8,086 nt of DNA from Candidatus Dormiibacterota bacterium (GTDB lineage Bacteria; Chloroflexota; Dormibacteria; Aeolococcales; Bog-877): positions 1 to 8,086 of the forward strand of contig JASHRA010000060.1 of assembly GCA_030038765.1 (NCBI GenBank). The letters are read 5' to 3'. Shown here piece by piece: positions 1 to 5,806 of this stretch; the stretch's first letter is position 1; each line of letters starts with the position of its first letter. The position numbers and the translations under genes are program-made. The notes beneath the pieces are model-generated. The model made no database searches. It had not been told where the DNA came from and worked only from the letters and a program-made list of their open reading frames with translations.

Positions 1-637
1 CGACGCCCTCACCCTGGGCGGCCTCTCCGAGGGGCTGACCATGGTCCAGATGTCCACCGGGGCCTCGGTGCTGGCAAGCGGCGGGGTGCTCCACATGCCG
101 ACCACCATCCTCCAGGTGGTTCGCGGGGGCCAGACCATCTACCAGTACAACGTGGCCCAGAACTCGGAGCAGGTGCTCCCCGCCAACGTCGCCTACATCA
201 TGAACGAGATCCTCTCCAGCAACCAGAACCGCCAGCCCGAGTTCGGCATCGACAACGGGCTCACCCTGCCCGACCGCATGGCGGCGGTCAAGACCGGGAC
301 GTCCGACTACGGCATCGGCGACCTGGAGGGGATCGGCGACAACTGGACCTTCGGCTGGACCCCCCAGCTGCTGACCGCGACCTGGGTCGGCAACCCCACC
401 TACACCACGCTCTCGGCGGTCGCGTCCGGCATCACCGGCGCGGCGCCGCTCTGGCAGTCCTACATGGAGGCCGTGCTCCAGGGCCAGCCGGCCCTCTGGT
501 ACACCAAGCCGGCCGACGTGGTCCAGATCGGCAGCGGCCAGAACGCCAACTACTACCTGCCCAACACCGTCTCGCGAGCCTACTCGGAGATCGACTGCCC
601 CGGCTTCTACCAGAGCGGCTGGAACGGGACCTGCTAG
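1..637 (+). CDS. Class A penicillin-binding protein (PBP1A-like), C-terminal part of transpeptidase domain, 5' truncated by window
   Basis: The reading frame is open from base 2, so the start lies outside the window; the ATG at 41 is internal. About 211 residues are visible. The first residues (DALTLGGLSEGLT, then MVQMSTGASVLASGG) match the conserved stretch of class A PBPs just before the third catalytic motif. The motif itself is present as KTGTS (codons 290-304), followed by DNWTFGWTPQLLTATWVGN, typical of a DD-transpeptidase, and GAAPLWQSYM near the end. The family cross-links peptidoglycan on the outer face of the membrane, and class A members also polymerise glycan. The SxxK and SxN motifs and any transglycosylase domain would lie upstream and cannot be checked. 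The C-terminal tail is short, with cysteines 12 residues apart and the second as the last residue. The family call is firm; the subtype is inferred. Confidence 0.9.
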   Translation, partial: DALTLGGLSEGLTMVQMSTGASVLASGGVLHMPTTILQVVRGGQTIYQYNVAQNSEQVLPANVAYIMNEILSSNQNRQPEFGIDNGLTLPDRMAAVKTGTSDYGIGDLEGIGDNWTFGWTPQLLTATWVGNPTYTTLSAVASGITGAAPLWQSYMEAVLQGQPALWYTKPADVVQIGSGQNANYYLPNTVSRAYSEIDCPGFYQSGWNGTC

Positions 638-659
638 GGGTCCCGGAGCCGGCGGCTGA

Positions 660-696
660 GGCGGGGCCGGGAGCCGGCGACCGTTCCGGCCCCGCC
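660..696. terminator. Probable bidirectional intrinsic-type hairpin between convergent genes
   Basis: GGCGGGGCCGG at 660-670 is perfectly inverted as CCGGCCCCGCC at 686-696, an 11-bp GC stem around a 15-base loop whose ends may extend the pairing (GA at 671-672 with TT at 684-685). It lies between the stop of the PBP gene (637) and the stop of the oppositely oriented gene (702), where a shared terminator is expected. There is no T tract on either side, so it is not a classical Rho-independent terminator; hairpins without a U tract are common in very GC-rich bacteria. Confidence 0.55.
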
Positions 697-701
697 CGGG
701 C

Positions 702-1355
702 TCAGCGGACCGCGGCGCCCTCGCCGGCCGGCAGCTCGCTCTGGATCCAGCGCTCGATGGTGTCGTCCGTCTCCCAGGAGGTGATGAGGGAGTAGCGGGG
801 CTGGTTCCCCGGGTGGTGGACGACGTGGAAGAGGCGCTCCGTGTCGATCACCAGCTGCATCCCGGGATGGAGGGGGATGCGGACCTCGGTGCTGGGGTCG
901 TCCTTGTCCTCGCGCAGGATGAAGGTCGACTGGCCCGGGCTGTCCGCCAGCTCCAGCCAGGAGCGCACCACCCAGCCCTCACCGTCGGGGTTGAGCCGGT
1001 TGTTGTCGTCCATGTGCAGCTGGCGCAGGGCGAAGTCCTCGTCGCTGGGGTTGAGCTTGATCACCCGGACCCGGCCGAAGTTGCCGCCGATCGAATCCAC
1101 GTAGCGGACCAGACCCGGGGCGATCTTGCGGTTGTCGGTCCAGACGCCGCCCTTGTCCGGCTTGCCGTGCTCCCAGAAGCCGTGGCACTCCATGTCACCG
1201 TTGGCGGAAGCGAGGGGCGCGAAGTTGGTGTCACCGCCGCTCTTCCAGTCCACGTAGTCGAGGCTCTCCCACTCCGCGGGTGGGATCGCCGGGCCCTGGT
1301 AGTCCTTGAGGACGACGAACCCCCGCTCGGCCAGGATGTCCAGCTTCCGATACAT
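702..1355 (-). CDS. Putative Fe(II)/2-oxoglutarate-dependent dioxygenase-fold protein (uncharacterised)
   Basis: 217 residues with no signal peptide or membrane segment, so probably cytoplasmic. I do not recognise a named gene. The C-terminal half carries the spacing of the double-stranded beta-helix 2-oxoglutarate oxygenases: H114-M-D116 (RQLHMDDNN) as HxD, H177 (LFHVVHH) as distal ligand about 60 residues later, and R187-Y-S189 (PRYSLITSWE) exactly 10 residues after H177, where the family places its 2-oxoglutarate-binding Arg and Ser. R131 in WVVRSWLEL may also face the pocket. The N-terminal 100 residues (SLDYVDW, GFWEHGKPDKGGVWTDNR, VRYVDSIGGNFGRVRVIKL) may hold substrate specificity. The ATG at 1355 is preferred because GAGGAGA lies 5 bases upstream; the ATG at 1412 would add 19 unconvincing residues and falls on a possible -10 box. 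It could instead be a cupin without oxygenase activity. The substrate is unknown. Confidence 0.72.
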   Translation of the reverse strand: MYRKLDILAERGFVVLKDYQGPAIPPAEWESLDYVDWKSGGDTNFAPLASANGDMECHGFWEHGKPDKGGVWTDNRKIAPGLVRYVDSIGGNFGRVRVIKLNPSDEDFALRQLHMDDNNRLNPDGEGWVVRSWLELADSPGQSTFILREDKDDPSTEVRIPLHPGMQLVIDTERLFHVVHHPGNQPRYSLITSWETDDTIERWIQSELPAGEGAAVR

Positions 1356-1360
1356 GCAGC

Positions 1361-1367
1361 TCTCCTC
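1361..1367 (-). promoter_or_regulatory. Ribosome binding site deciding the start at 1355
   Basis: On the - strand GAGGAGA is followed by GCTGC and then the ATG at 1355. This is the best Shine-Dalgarno match near this gene, and it favours the 217-residue product over the start 57 bases upstream. Confidence 0.7.
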
Positions 1368-1410
1368 GGTGCTCCGTGAGCCGGCCCGGGGCCGGAGTGT
1401 GGCTGCTTCC

Positions 1411-1441
1411 ATGCTAGCCAGGGGGCGGCGGCCCCGTCCAA
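1411..1441 (-). promoter_or_regulatory. Possible sigma-70-type promoter for the dioxygenase-like gene
   Basis: On the - strand TTGGAC (1436-1441) and TAGCAT (1411-1416) resemble -35 and -10 boxes, but the 19-base spacer is longer than ideal. Transcription would start near 1404 and give a leader of about 50 bases. The spacer holds a small hairpin (GGGGC at 1422-1426, GCCCC at 1431-1435) that could instead be a weak terminator for the upstream oxidoreductase gene. Only pattern similarity supports this, so it is tentative. Confidence 0.3.
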
Positions 1442-1455
1442 CCGAAAGCGCCGCC

Positions 1456-2445
1456 TCAGGCGGGCGCGGCGGGGCTCGGACGGGGGCCCAGCACGGCCGC
1501 CGCCAGGCGCTCGGGCGCGTCCGTCTCGAGCGAGTCGGGGAAGTAGCAGCAGACCTCCTCCACCCCCAGGTCCAGGTAGCGCTGGAGCTGCTGGGCGCAG
1601 CCCTGGGCGCTGCCCACGAGGCGTCTGGCGCGGTAGTCAGAGGGCGGCTCGTGGTGGCGGTTGAAGCGCTCGGCGAGCCGGTCGGCGGCCGCCTCGCTGT
1701 CTCCCACCAGGCAGTCGAGGAGGACCGCGACCCGCACCGTCTCCGGGCGCCGGCCGGCCGCGTGGCAGTGCTCGGAGAGCACCTCCAACTTCCGGGCCAG
1801 CCGCTCCGGGGGCCCGAAGAGGCAGCAGCCGTCGGCGTGCCGGGCCACCTGCCAGAGGGTCAGCCGCTCCCCGGCGCCGGCGATCCAGATGGGGGGTCCG
1901 GGACGCTGCAGCGGCTTGGGCTCGACCCGGGCTCCCGACACCACCGTGTAGCGGCCCTCGAAGCCGGCCCGCTGGTGGCCCCAGCAGGCGCGCAGCAGCT
2001 CGGCCAGCTCGCCGCAGGCAAAGATCCGCTCCCGCAGCGGGGGCATGGCGATGCCGAAGCGATCGGCCTCGCCGGGATCGGAGCCCGCCCCGATGCCGAC
2101 CTCCAGCCGGCCCCCGCTGACGACGTCGAGGCAGGCCAGCTGCTGGGCCAGCCGGGTGGGCTGGTGGAGCCCGACGGCCAGGCACATAGTGCCGAGCCGC
2201 ACCTCGGTGGTGGCCCAGCCCACCGTGGCCAGCATGAGGAGAGGGTCGAAGACGGGGCTGGGCGGGTCACGCTGGAGCGACTCCAGGTGCTCGTAGACCC
2301 AGACCGCGCCGTAGCCGCTGTGTTCCGCTCTCCGGGCCACGCCCACGGCGGCCTCCCAGCGCTGGGCCGGGGCCAGCGACGCCGGCAGGTCGGCGCGCCA
2401 GCCCTGGGGTACGAAGCAGCCCAGCCGGAAGGAGTTGTCGGTCAC
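1456..2445 (-). CDS. LLM-class (luciferase-like) F420-dependent oxidoreductase
   Basis: 329 residues, the usual length for a single-domain luciferase-like TIM-barrel enzyme. Visible family features are the N-terminal strand RLGCFVPQG, AEHSGYGAVWVYEHL (residues 40-54), GTMCLAVGLHQPTRLAQQ (85-102), the hallmark SGGRLEVGIGAG (110-121), PKPLQRPGPPIWIAG (176-190) and ARHADGCCLFG (201-211). The pattern resembles the Rv1855c-like F420 subgroup as I remember it, so coenzyme F420 is the likely cofactor, though FMN use cannot be excluded. Such enzymes transfer hydride to small organic substrates; the substrate here is unknown. Translation starts at a GTG (2445) that overlaps the rsfS stop in the string GTGA, with no clear Shine-Dalgarno sequence, so it is probably translated by coupling to rsfS. 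No obvious functional link to the ribosome genes upstream is visible. Confidence 0.88.
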   Translation of the reverse strand: MTDNSFRLGCFVPQGWRADLPASLAPAQRWEAAVGVARRAEHSGYGAVWVYEHLESLQRDPPSPVFDPLLMLATVGWATTEVRLGTMCLAVGLHQPTRLAQQLACLDVVSGGRLEVGIGAGSDPGEADRFGIAMPPLRERIFACGELAELLRACWGHQRAGFEGRYTVVSGARVEPKPLQRPGPPIWIAGAGERLTLWQVARHADGCCLFGPPERLARKLEVLSEHCHAAGRRPETVRVAVLLDCLVGDSEAAADRLAERFNRHHEPPSDYRARRLVGSAQGCAQQLQRYLDLGVEEVCCYFPDSLETDAPERLAAAVLGPRPSPAAPA

Positions 2446-2804
2446 TGGCCGAGGCGCACCGGGGGACGGGGCCGCACCCTGCGGGCGGGCCCCCAGAGCC
2501 CCTCCAGGTCGTAGTAGGCCCGTTCGCCAGGGAGGAACACGTGGGCGATGACCGAGTCGAAGTCGAGGCAGGCCCAGGACCCCTCCTCCACCCCGGCCCG
2601 GGAGAGGGCGTGGACGCCGGCCCGGCTGGCCGCCTCCAGCATCTCCTCGGCGATGGCCCGCACCTGGCGGTCGGTGTCCCCCTCGCAGATGAGGAGGTAG
2701 TCGGCGATCGTGGTCCGGGGACGGACGTCGATCCGGACCACGCCGCGCGCCTTCCGGGACATGGCCGCATCAGCGAGCAGCCGGCTGAGCTGGAGCGGCG
2801 TCAT
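2442..2804 (-). CDS. rsfS: Ribosome silencing factor RsfS (DUF143/Iojap family)
   Basis: 120 residues, typical for the family. RsfS binds uL14 on the 50S subunit and blocks joining to 30S when nutrients are short. The conserved core is clear: KARGVVRIDVR (residues 18-28), TIADYLLICEGDTDRQVRAIAEEM (32-55), EEGSWACLDFDSVIAHVFLP (73-92) and the closing AYYDLEGLWG (96-105), followed by a short Pro/Arg-rich tail. The ATG at 2804 lies 10 bases after the nadD TAA. The frame is open further upstream through nadD, but those residues are Pro/Arg-rich shadow sequence and are not part of the gene. The Shine-Dalgarno match is weak, so translation may rely on ribosomes finishing nadD. The nadD-rsfS adjacency is one of the most conserved in bacteria and supports both calls. 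Confidence 0.95.
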   Translation of the reverse strand: MTPLQLSRLLADAAMSRKARGVVRIDVRPRTTIADYLLICEGDTDRQVRAIAEEMLEAASRAGVHALSRAGVEEGSWACLDFDSVIAHVFLPGERAYYDLEGLWGPARRVRPRPPVRLGQ

Positions 2805-2814
2805 GCGACCGGGA

Positions 2815-3483
2815 TTATCCCGCAGGCCCGGGGCGCGGCCCCGGCCCCTTCCCGCCGTAGACGGGGTGGCGCTGGAGGTAGCGGAGCACGGACGGGGGGA
2901 GCAGCCGGGAGCAGTCCAGGCCTTGCCGGAGCCGCTCTCGGACGGTGCTGGCCGAGATCTCCGGGGTGGGCAGGGGCAGGACCTCGGCGGCCTCCAGGGG
3001 CAGGCCCAGGCGGCGCAGCTCCAGGACCGCGCGGAGCGCCTCCTGGTGATGGCCGGGACGGTCGTAGACGAGCAGCCGGACCGCCCCCAGCAGCCGCCCC
3101 ACCCGGCGCCAGGAGGGCAGCCGGGCGGCCGCGTCGCTGCCCAGGGCGAGGCGGAGTCGGATACCTGGCCGGCTGGCCCGGAGCCACTCGACCGTGGCCA
3201 CGGTGTAGGAGACCCCGGGGCGGTCCAGCTCCCAGGTGACCAGCTCCACACCGGGATCCGCCAGGTCCTCCAGGGCCGCCTCGGCCAGGGCACGGCGCCG
3301 GCGCCGGGAGGCGACCGGGAGGGCCCGCTGCGGGGGCCTGCCTGCAGGCACCAGGAGGAGCGGCAGCCCGGTCCGCCGGCGCAGCTGCCGGATCGCCTCC
3401 AGGTGACCAAGGTGGAGCGGGTCGAAGGTGCCCCCGAAGAGCACCGCCTCGGGCCCGGGGGAGGCCGGCTCAGCCGGGTCCAT
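2815..3483 (-). CDS. nadD: Nicotinate-nucleotide adenylyltransferase NadD
   Basis: 222 residues. NadD transfers AMP from ATP to nicotinate mononucleotide, making deamido-NAD in NAD synthesis. The nucleotidyltransferase signature is complete: VLFGGTFDPLHLGHL (residues 14-28) holds the HxGH motif (H24-L-G-H27); PAGRPPQR (46-53) matches the usual PPHK region with Gln for His; GSDAAARLPSWRR (115-127) is the usual aspartate/tryptophan loop; and EISASTVRERL (175-185) is the ISxSxxR ATP-binding motif. The ATG at 3483 has GGAGG on its own strand only 3 bases upstream (3487-3491), rather close, and it overlaps the obg 3' end by 14 bases. A GTG at 3444 would begin directly at VLFGG and is the alternative start. 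The C-terminal Gly/Pro tail looks unstructured. The identification is secure. Confidence 0.95.
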   Translation of the reverse strand: MDPAEPASPGPEAVLFGGTFDPLHLGHLEAIRQLRRRTGLPLLLVPAGRPPQRALPVASRRRRRALAEAALEDLADPGVELVTWELDRPGVSYTVATVEWLRASRPGIRLRLALGSDAAARLPSWRRVGRLLGAVRLLVYDRPGHHQEALRAVLELRRLGLPLEAAEVLPLPTPEISASTVRERLRQGLDCSRLLPPSVLRYLQRHPVYGGKGPGPRPGPAG

Positions 3484-4786
3484 CGGCCTCCGCAGGATCA
3501 GGATCGGGGTAGAAGGTGAAGGACTCCTGGCCGATCCAGACCTGGTCCCCGTCCCTGGCGCCGGCGGCCAGCAGCTCCCGCTCCACCCCCATGCGCTGGA
3601 GTCGCCTCTGCAGGCTGAGCACGGCGGAGTCGTCGTCGAGGTCGGTCCTCGCCACCAGCCGCTCCAGTGACTCCCCCACGACCCGGAAGCCGTCCCCGTC
3701 CGGGCCCACGGTGAACTGCCGGTCCAGGCCCCGCGGTCCCGGGTAGAGGCGGAAGCCACCCTCCTCCCCCGCCGCCGCCGGGCCGCCGGCGAGCTGGAGC
3801 AGCGACTCGGCCGCCAGCAGCAGTTCCTCGCAGCCGGCCCCGGTGGCGGCGGAGATGGCCAGCGCCGGTCGCTCCAGGGAGAGCTCTCGGGCCAGCTCCA
3901 GGAGCAGGGGGGTGACCGTCTCCGGGGGCATCAGGTCCCGCTTGTTGAGCACCAGCAGCCGCGGCTTGCCGGCGAGCGCGCCGCCGTGGAGGCGGAGCTC
4001 CTCGCTGACCTCGCGGTAGCCAGCTGCGATCCGCTCCCGGCCGCCGCTGCCGTCGACCAGGTGCAGCAGCGCCGAGGTCCGCTCCAGATGGCGCAGGAAT
4101 CCGGGACCCAGGCCGGCCCCCTGGTGGGCCCCCTCGATCAGGCCGGGGACGTCGGCCACGGTCAGCACCCTTCCCGAGCCCAGCTCGAGCACGCCGAGGT
4201 TGGGGCTGAGGGTGGTGAAGGGATAGTCGGCGATCTTGGGGTGGGCCCCGGTGAGGCGCGCCAGGAGGGTGGACTTGCCGGCGTTGGGAAGGCCCACGAT
4301 GCCCAGCTCGGCGATCAGGCGCAGCTCCAGGCGGACGCTCCGGGTGTCGCCCGGCTCGCCCAGCTCACGCCGCCGCGGGGCCTGGTGGGTGGGGGTCGCG
4401 TAGTGCGTGTTGCCCCAGCCGCCACGACCGCCGGAGGCCAGCACCGCGCTCTGGCCCGGTCGCTCCAGGTCGGCCAGCAGGCGCCCTGTGGCCCGGTCCC
4501 AGGCCATCGTGCCCGGTGGCACCACCAGCCGCACCGGATCGCCGTCGGCGCCGTGGCGCCGGGCCGCCCCACCGGCGCCACCGGAGGCGGCCCGGAACTG
4601 CCGGGTCGCCTGGTAGCCCTGAAGCGAGCTGACCGAGGGGTCCGCTACCAGGAGGACGTCGCCGCCCCGACCGCCGTCCCCGCCGTCGGGTCCGCCCCGG
4701 GGCACGAACTTCTCCCGCCGCATGCTCGCCGAGCCGGCTCCGCCGCGGCCGGCGGCGACCGAGATCTCTACCTCGTCGAGGAACAT
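3470..4786 (-). CDS. obg: GTPase Obg (CgtA), 50S assembly and stress-response GTPase
   Basis: 438 residues in the three-domain Obg order. The glycine-rich Obg fold covers about 1-157, with FVPRGGPDGGDGGRGGDV (27-44), ASGGRGGWGN (117-126) and the THQAPRRRELGEPGD stretch. The G domain follows, with G1 GLPNAGKST (165-173), the switch FTTLSPNLGVL (190-200), G3 DVPG (212-215, usually DxPG), G4 NKRD (281-284) and G5 SAATG (312-316). A C-terminal OCT domain occupies about 344-425 (FRLYPGP to WIGQESFTFYP). Obg binds the 50S subunit, assists late large-subunit assembly and responds to (p)ppGpp. The ATG at 4786 has GGGGA 5 bases upstream and lies 30 bases after rpmA. Co-location with the bL21 and bL27 genes is the classic arrangement. 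No proBA genes follow, unlike many actinobacteria. Confidence 0.97.
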   Translation of the reverse strand: MFLDEVEISVAAGRGGAGSASMRREKFVPRGGPDGGDGGRGGDVLLVADPSVSSLQGYQATRQFRAASGGAGGAARRHGADGDPVRLVVPPGTMAWDRATGRLLADLERPGQSAVLASGGRGGWGNTHYATPTHQAPRRRELGEPGDTRSVRLELRLIAELGIVGLPNAGKSTLLARLTGAHPKIADYPFTTLSPNLGVLELGSGRVLTVADVPGLIEGAHQGAGLGPGFLRHLERTSALLHLVDGSGGRERIAAGYREVSEELRLHGGALAGKPRLLVLNKRDLMPPETVTPLLLELARELSLERPALAISAATGAGCEELLLAAESLLQLAGGPAAAGEEGGFRLYPGPRGLDRQFTVGPDGDGFRVVGESLERLVARTDLDDDSAVLSLQRRLQRMGVERELLAAGARDGDQVWIGQESFTFYPDPDPAEADGPG

Positions 4787-4816
4787 CTGCTTCCCCGGCC
4801 GACCGGCCTCCCGAGG

Positions 4817-5086
4817 TCAGGCCGACGGATCGGCGGGGGGAGCGATCGAGGCCCGGGTGCGATCGGTCCTGAAGGGCCGGTACTCGACGGTCCCGGAGCG
4901 GAGCGCGAAGAGGGTGTGGTCGCGGCCCACGCCGACGCCGGCCCCGGCCAGGATCCTGGTGCCGCGCTGACGCACCAGCACGGCCCCCGCGCTCACGGTC
5001 TGGCCACCGTAGACCTTGACGCCGAGGCGCTGGGCCTGACTGTCCCGACCGTTGCGGCTGCTGCCGCCGCCCTTCTTATGAGCCAT
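4817..5086 (-). CDS. rpmA: 50S ribosomal protein bL27
   Basis: 89 residues, close to the usual 85. The N-terminus is the textbook MAHKKGGGSSRNGRDS, followed by RLGVKVYGGQ (20-29), VRQRGTRILAG (38-48) and GRDHTLFAL (54-62). The N-terminal tail of bL27 reaches toward the peptidyl transferase centre and contacts the tRNA acceptor ends. Here the protein begins directly with the MAHKK tail and has no cleaved leader of the Firmicutes kind. The usual GNNVG loop is replaced by GAGVGVG (48-54). The ATG at 5086 lies inside the end of rplU (11-base overlap), with GGAGA 6 bases upstream within that coding sequence. The frame is open upstream through rplU, but that sequence is shadow. Confidence 0.97.
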   Translation of the reverse strand: MAHKKGGGSSRNGRDSQAQRLGVKVYGGQTVSAGAVLVRQRGTRILAGAGVGVGRDHTLFALRSGTVEYRPFRTDRTRASIAPPADPSA

Positions 5087-5693
5087 CCGGCTTCTCCGCG
5101 CGCTTCCTGGCCCGGCCCGGGGCGGGCGGCGGGCCAGGCGTCTCGCTGTCGGCCGCCGCCGGGCGGCGCCGGACACGCGGCTTGGGGACCTCAGCGGCCG
5201 GCGCCGGCTCCGCCGTAGACGACGCCGGGTGAACCTCGGCGGTGACCTCGGGGGCCGTCTCCGGGCCGGTCTCCGGCGGCGCCGCCGCGGCCGCCGTGGC
5301 CGCCGGCTTGGCGCCACTCCGGCGACGCCGCGGAGCTGCCGGCTTGGGCTCCGGCTCCTCCTCGTAGGCACCGACCCGAACCTCCTCGACGCGGAGCTCG
5401 GTCAGCTCGGCTCGAAAGCCCCGGTGGCGGCGGTAGCGCTTCTTCGGCTTGTACTTGAAGACCAGCACCTTGGGGCCGCGCAGCTGGGCCACGGCGCGGG
5501 CCGCGACCGAGACCTCCTCCAGCCGGGGACGCCCGACCAGGGTCTCCCCGGCGTCACCGGGCTCGGCCACGAGCATGCGCACGTCGGGCAGGCGCAGCCG
5601 GGCTCCGGGCTCGACGTCCAGGCGGTCGACGACCAGCCGGCCGCCCACGGCGGCCCGGTACTGGCGTCCGCCCACCTGCACGATGGCGTACAT
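5076..5693 (-). CDS. rplU: 50S ribosomal protein bL21 with long C-terminal low-complexity extension
   Basis: 205 residues, about twice the usual length of roughly 103. Residues 1-108 are ordinary bL21: MYAIVQVGGRQYRAAVG at the start, then KVLVFKYKPKKRYRRHRGFR (75-94), the 23S rRNA-binding signature, and the final strand AELTELRVEEVRVG (95-108). From about 110 the protein turns into a disordered tail: acidic EEEPEPKP, a basic PRRRRSG patch (121-127), an Ala/Pro/Glu/Thr-rich middle, and further basic clusters (RVRRRPAA, RARKRAEK). The tail is in frame, has GC-rich third positions and ends 11 bases inside rpmA, so it seems genuine and not a missed stop. AGGAG sits 5 bases upstream of the ATG (5699-5703). 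This is the first gene of the ribosome-biogenesis cluster. Confidence 0.95.
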   Translation of the reverse strand: MYAIVQVGGRQYRAAVGGRLVVDRLDVEPGARLRLPDVRMLVAEPGDAGETLVGRPRLEEVSVAARAVAQLRGPKVLVFKYKPKKRYRRHRGFRAELTELRVEEVRVGAYEEEPEPKPAAPRRRRSGAKPAATAAAAAPPETGPETAPEVTAEVHPASSTAEPAPAAEVPKPRVRRRPAAADSETPGPPPAPGRARKRAEKPDGS

Positions 5694-5749
5694 CGGCTCT
5701 CCTGAGGCTCGGCGGCCGCCGGGGGCCGCGCTCCGAACGTCCCGGGCCG

Positions 5750-5766
5750 ACCGGCTCGGGGCCGGT
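5750..5766 (-). other. Small hairpin at the 5' end of the rplU leader
   Basis: ACCGGC (5750-5755) and GCCGGT (5761-5766) form a perfect 6-bp stem with a 5-base loop. It lies just downstream of the proposed -10 box, at the predicted start of the rplU message. A 12-bp palindrome CGGCGGCCGCCG (5710-5721) follows nearer the Shine-Dalgarno site. Leader structures regulate bL21 operons in some bacteria, but I recognise no known leader family, and short hairpins are frequent by chance at this GC content. Confidence 0.25.
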
Positions 5767-5771
5767 TGCCG

Positions 5772-5780
5772 AGTTTAGCA
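5772..5780 (-). promoter_or_regulatory. Candidate extended -10 promoter element for rplU-rpmA-obg-nadD-rsfS
   Basis: On the - strand TGCTAAACT is an extended -10 (TGn followed by TAAACT, 4 of 6 matches to TATAAT). No convincing -35 box lies 16-18 bases upstream. Transcription would start near 5765, leaving a leader of about 70 bases before the rplU ATG. It sits in the only sizeable gap (113 bases) ahead of the ribosomal cluster, and nearly the same string occurs before maf. Confidence 0.4.
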
Positions 5781-5806
5781 GAGCCGATCCCGCGTCCCGG
5801 GAGGGA

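Noticed and set aside
41..43. ATG at 41 as the start of a small + strand gene
   Set aside because: The frame is open upstream to the window edge and the upstream residues continue the PBP transpeptidase pattern, so this ATG is internal.
1306..2514. Long + strand open frame (402 codons) opposite the oxidoreductase
   Set aside because: It is antisense to a clear LLM-family gene and its translation is Gly/Ala/Arg-rich low complexity with no motif. Long antisense frames are expected at this GC content.
2811..2821. Palindrome GGGATTATCCC between nadD and rsfS as an operator or hairpin
   Set aside because: The arms leave a one-base loop and cannot form a stable RNA hairpin, and a single 11-base palindrome is weak evidence for an operator.
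2442..3410. Reading rsfS as a 322-residue fusion protein
   Set aside because: The upstream part overlaps nadD in another frame and has shadow composition. RsfS homology begins at the ATG at 2804.
3986..5218. Long + strand open frame (410 codons) opposite obg, rpmA and rplU
   Set aside because: It runs across three well-supported genes on the other strand, and its product has no recognisable domain and a compositional bias typical of GC-rich shadow frames.
4817..5371. Reading bL27 as a 184-residue protein with an Arg-rich N-terminal extension
   Set aside because: The extension is the rplU tail in another frame, and the canonical bL27 start MAHKK has its own ribosome binding site.
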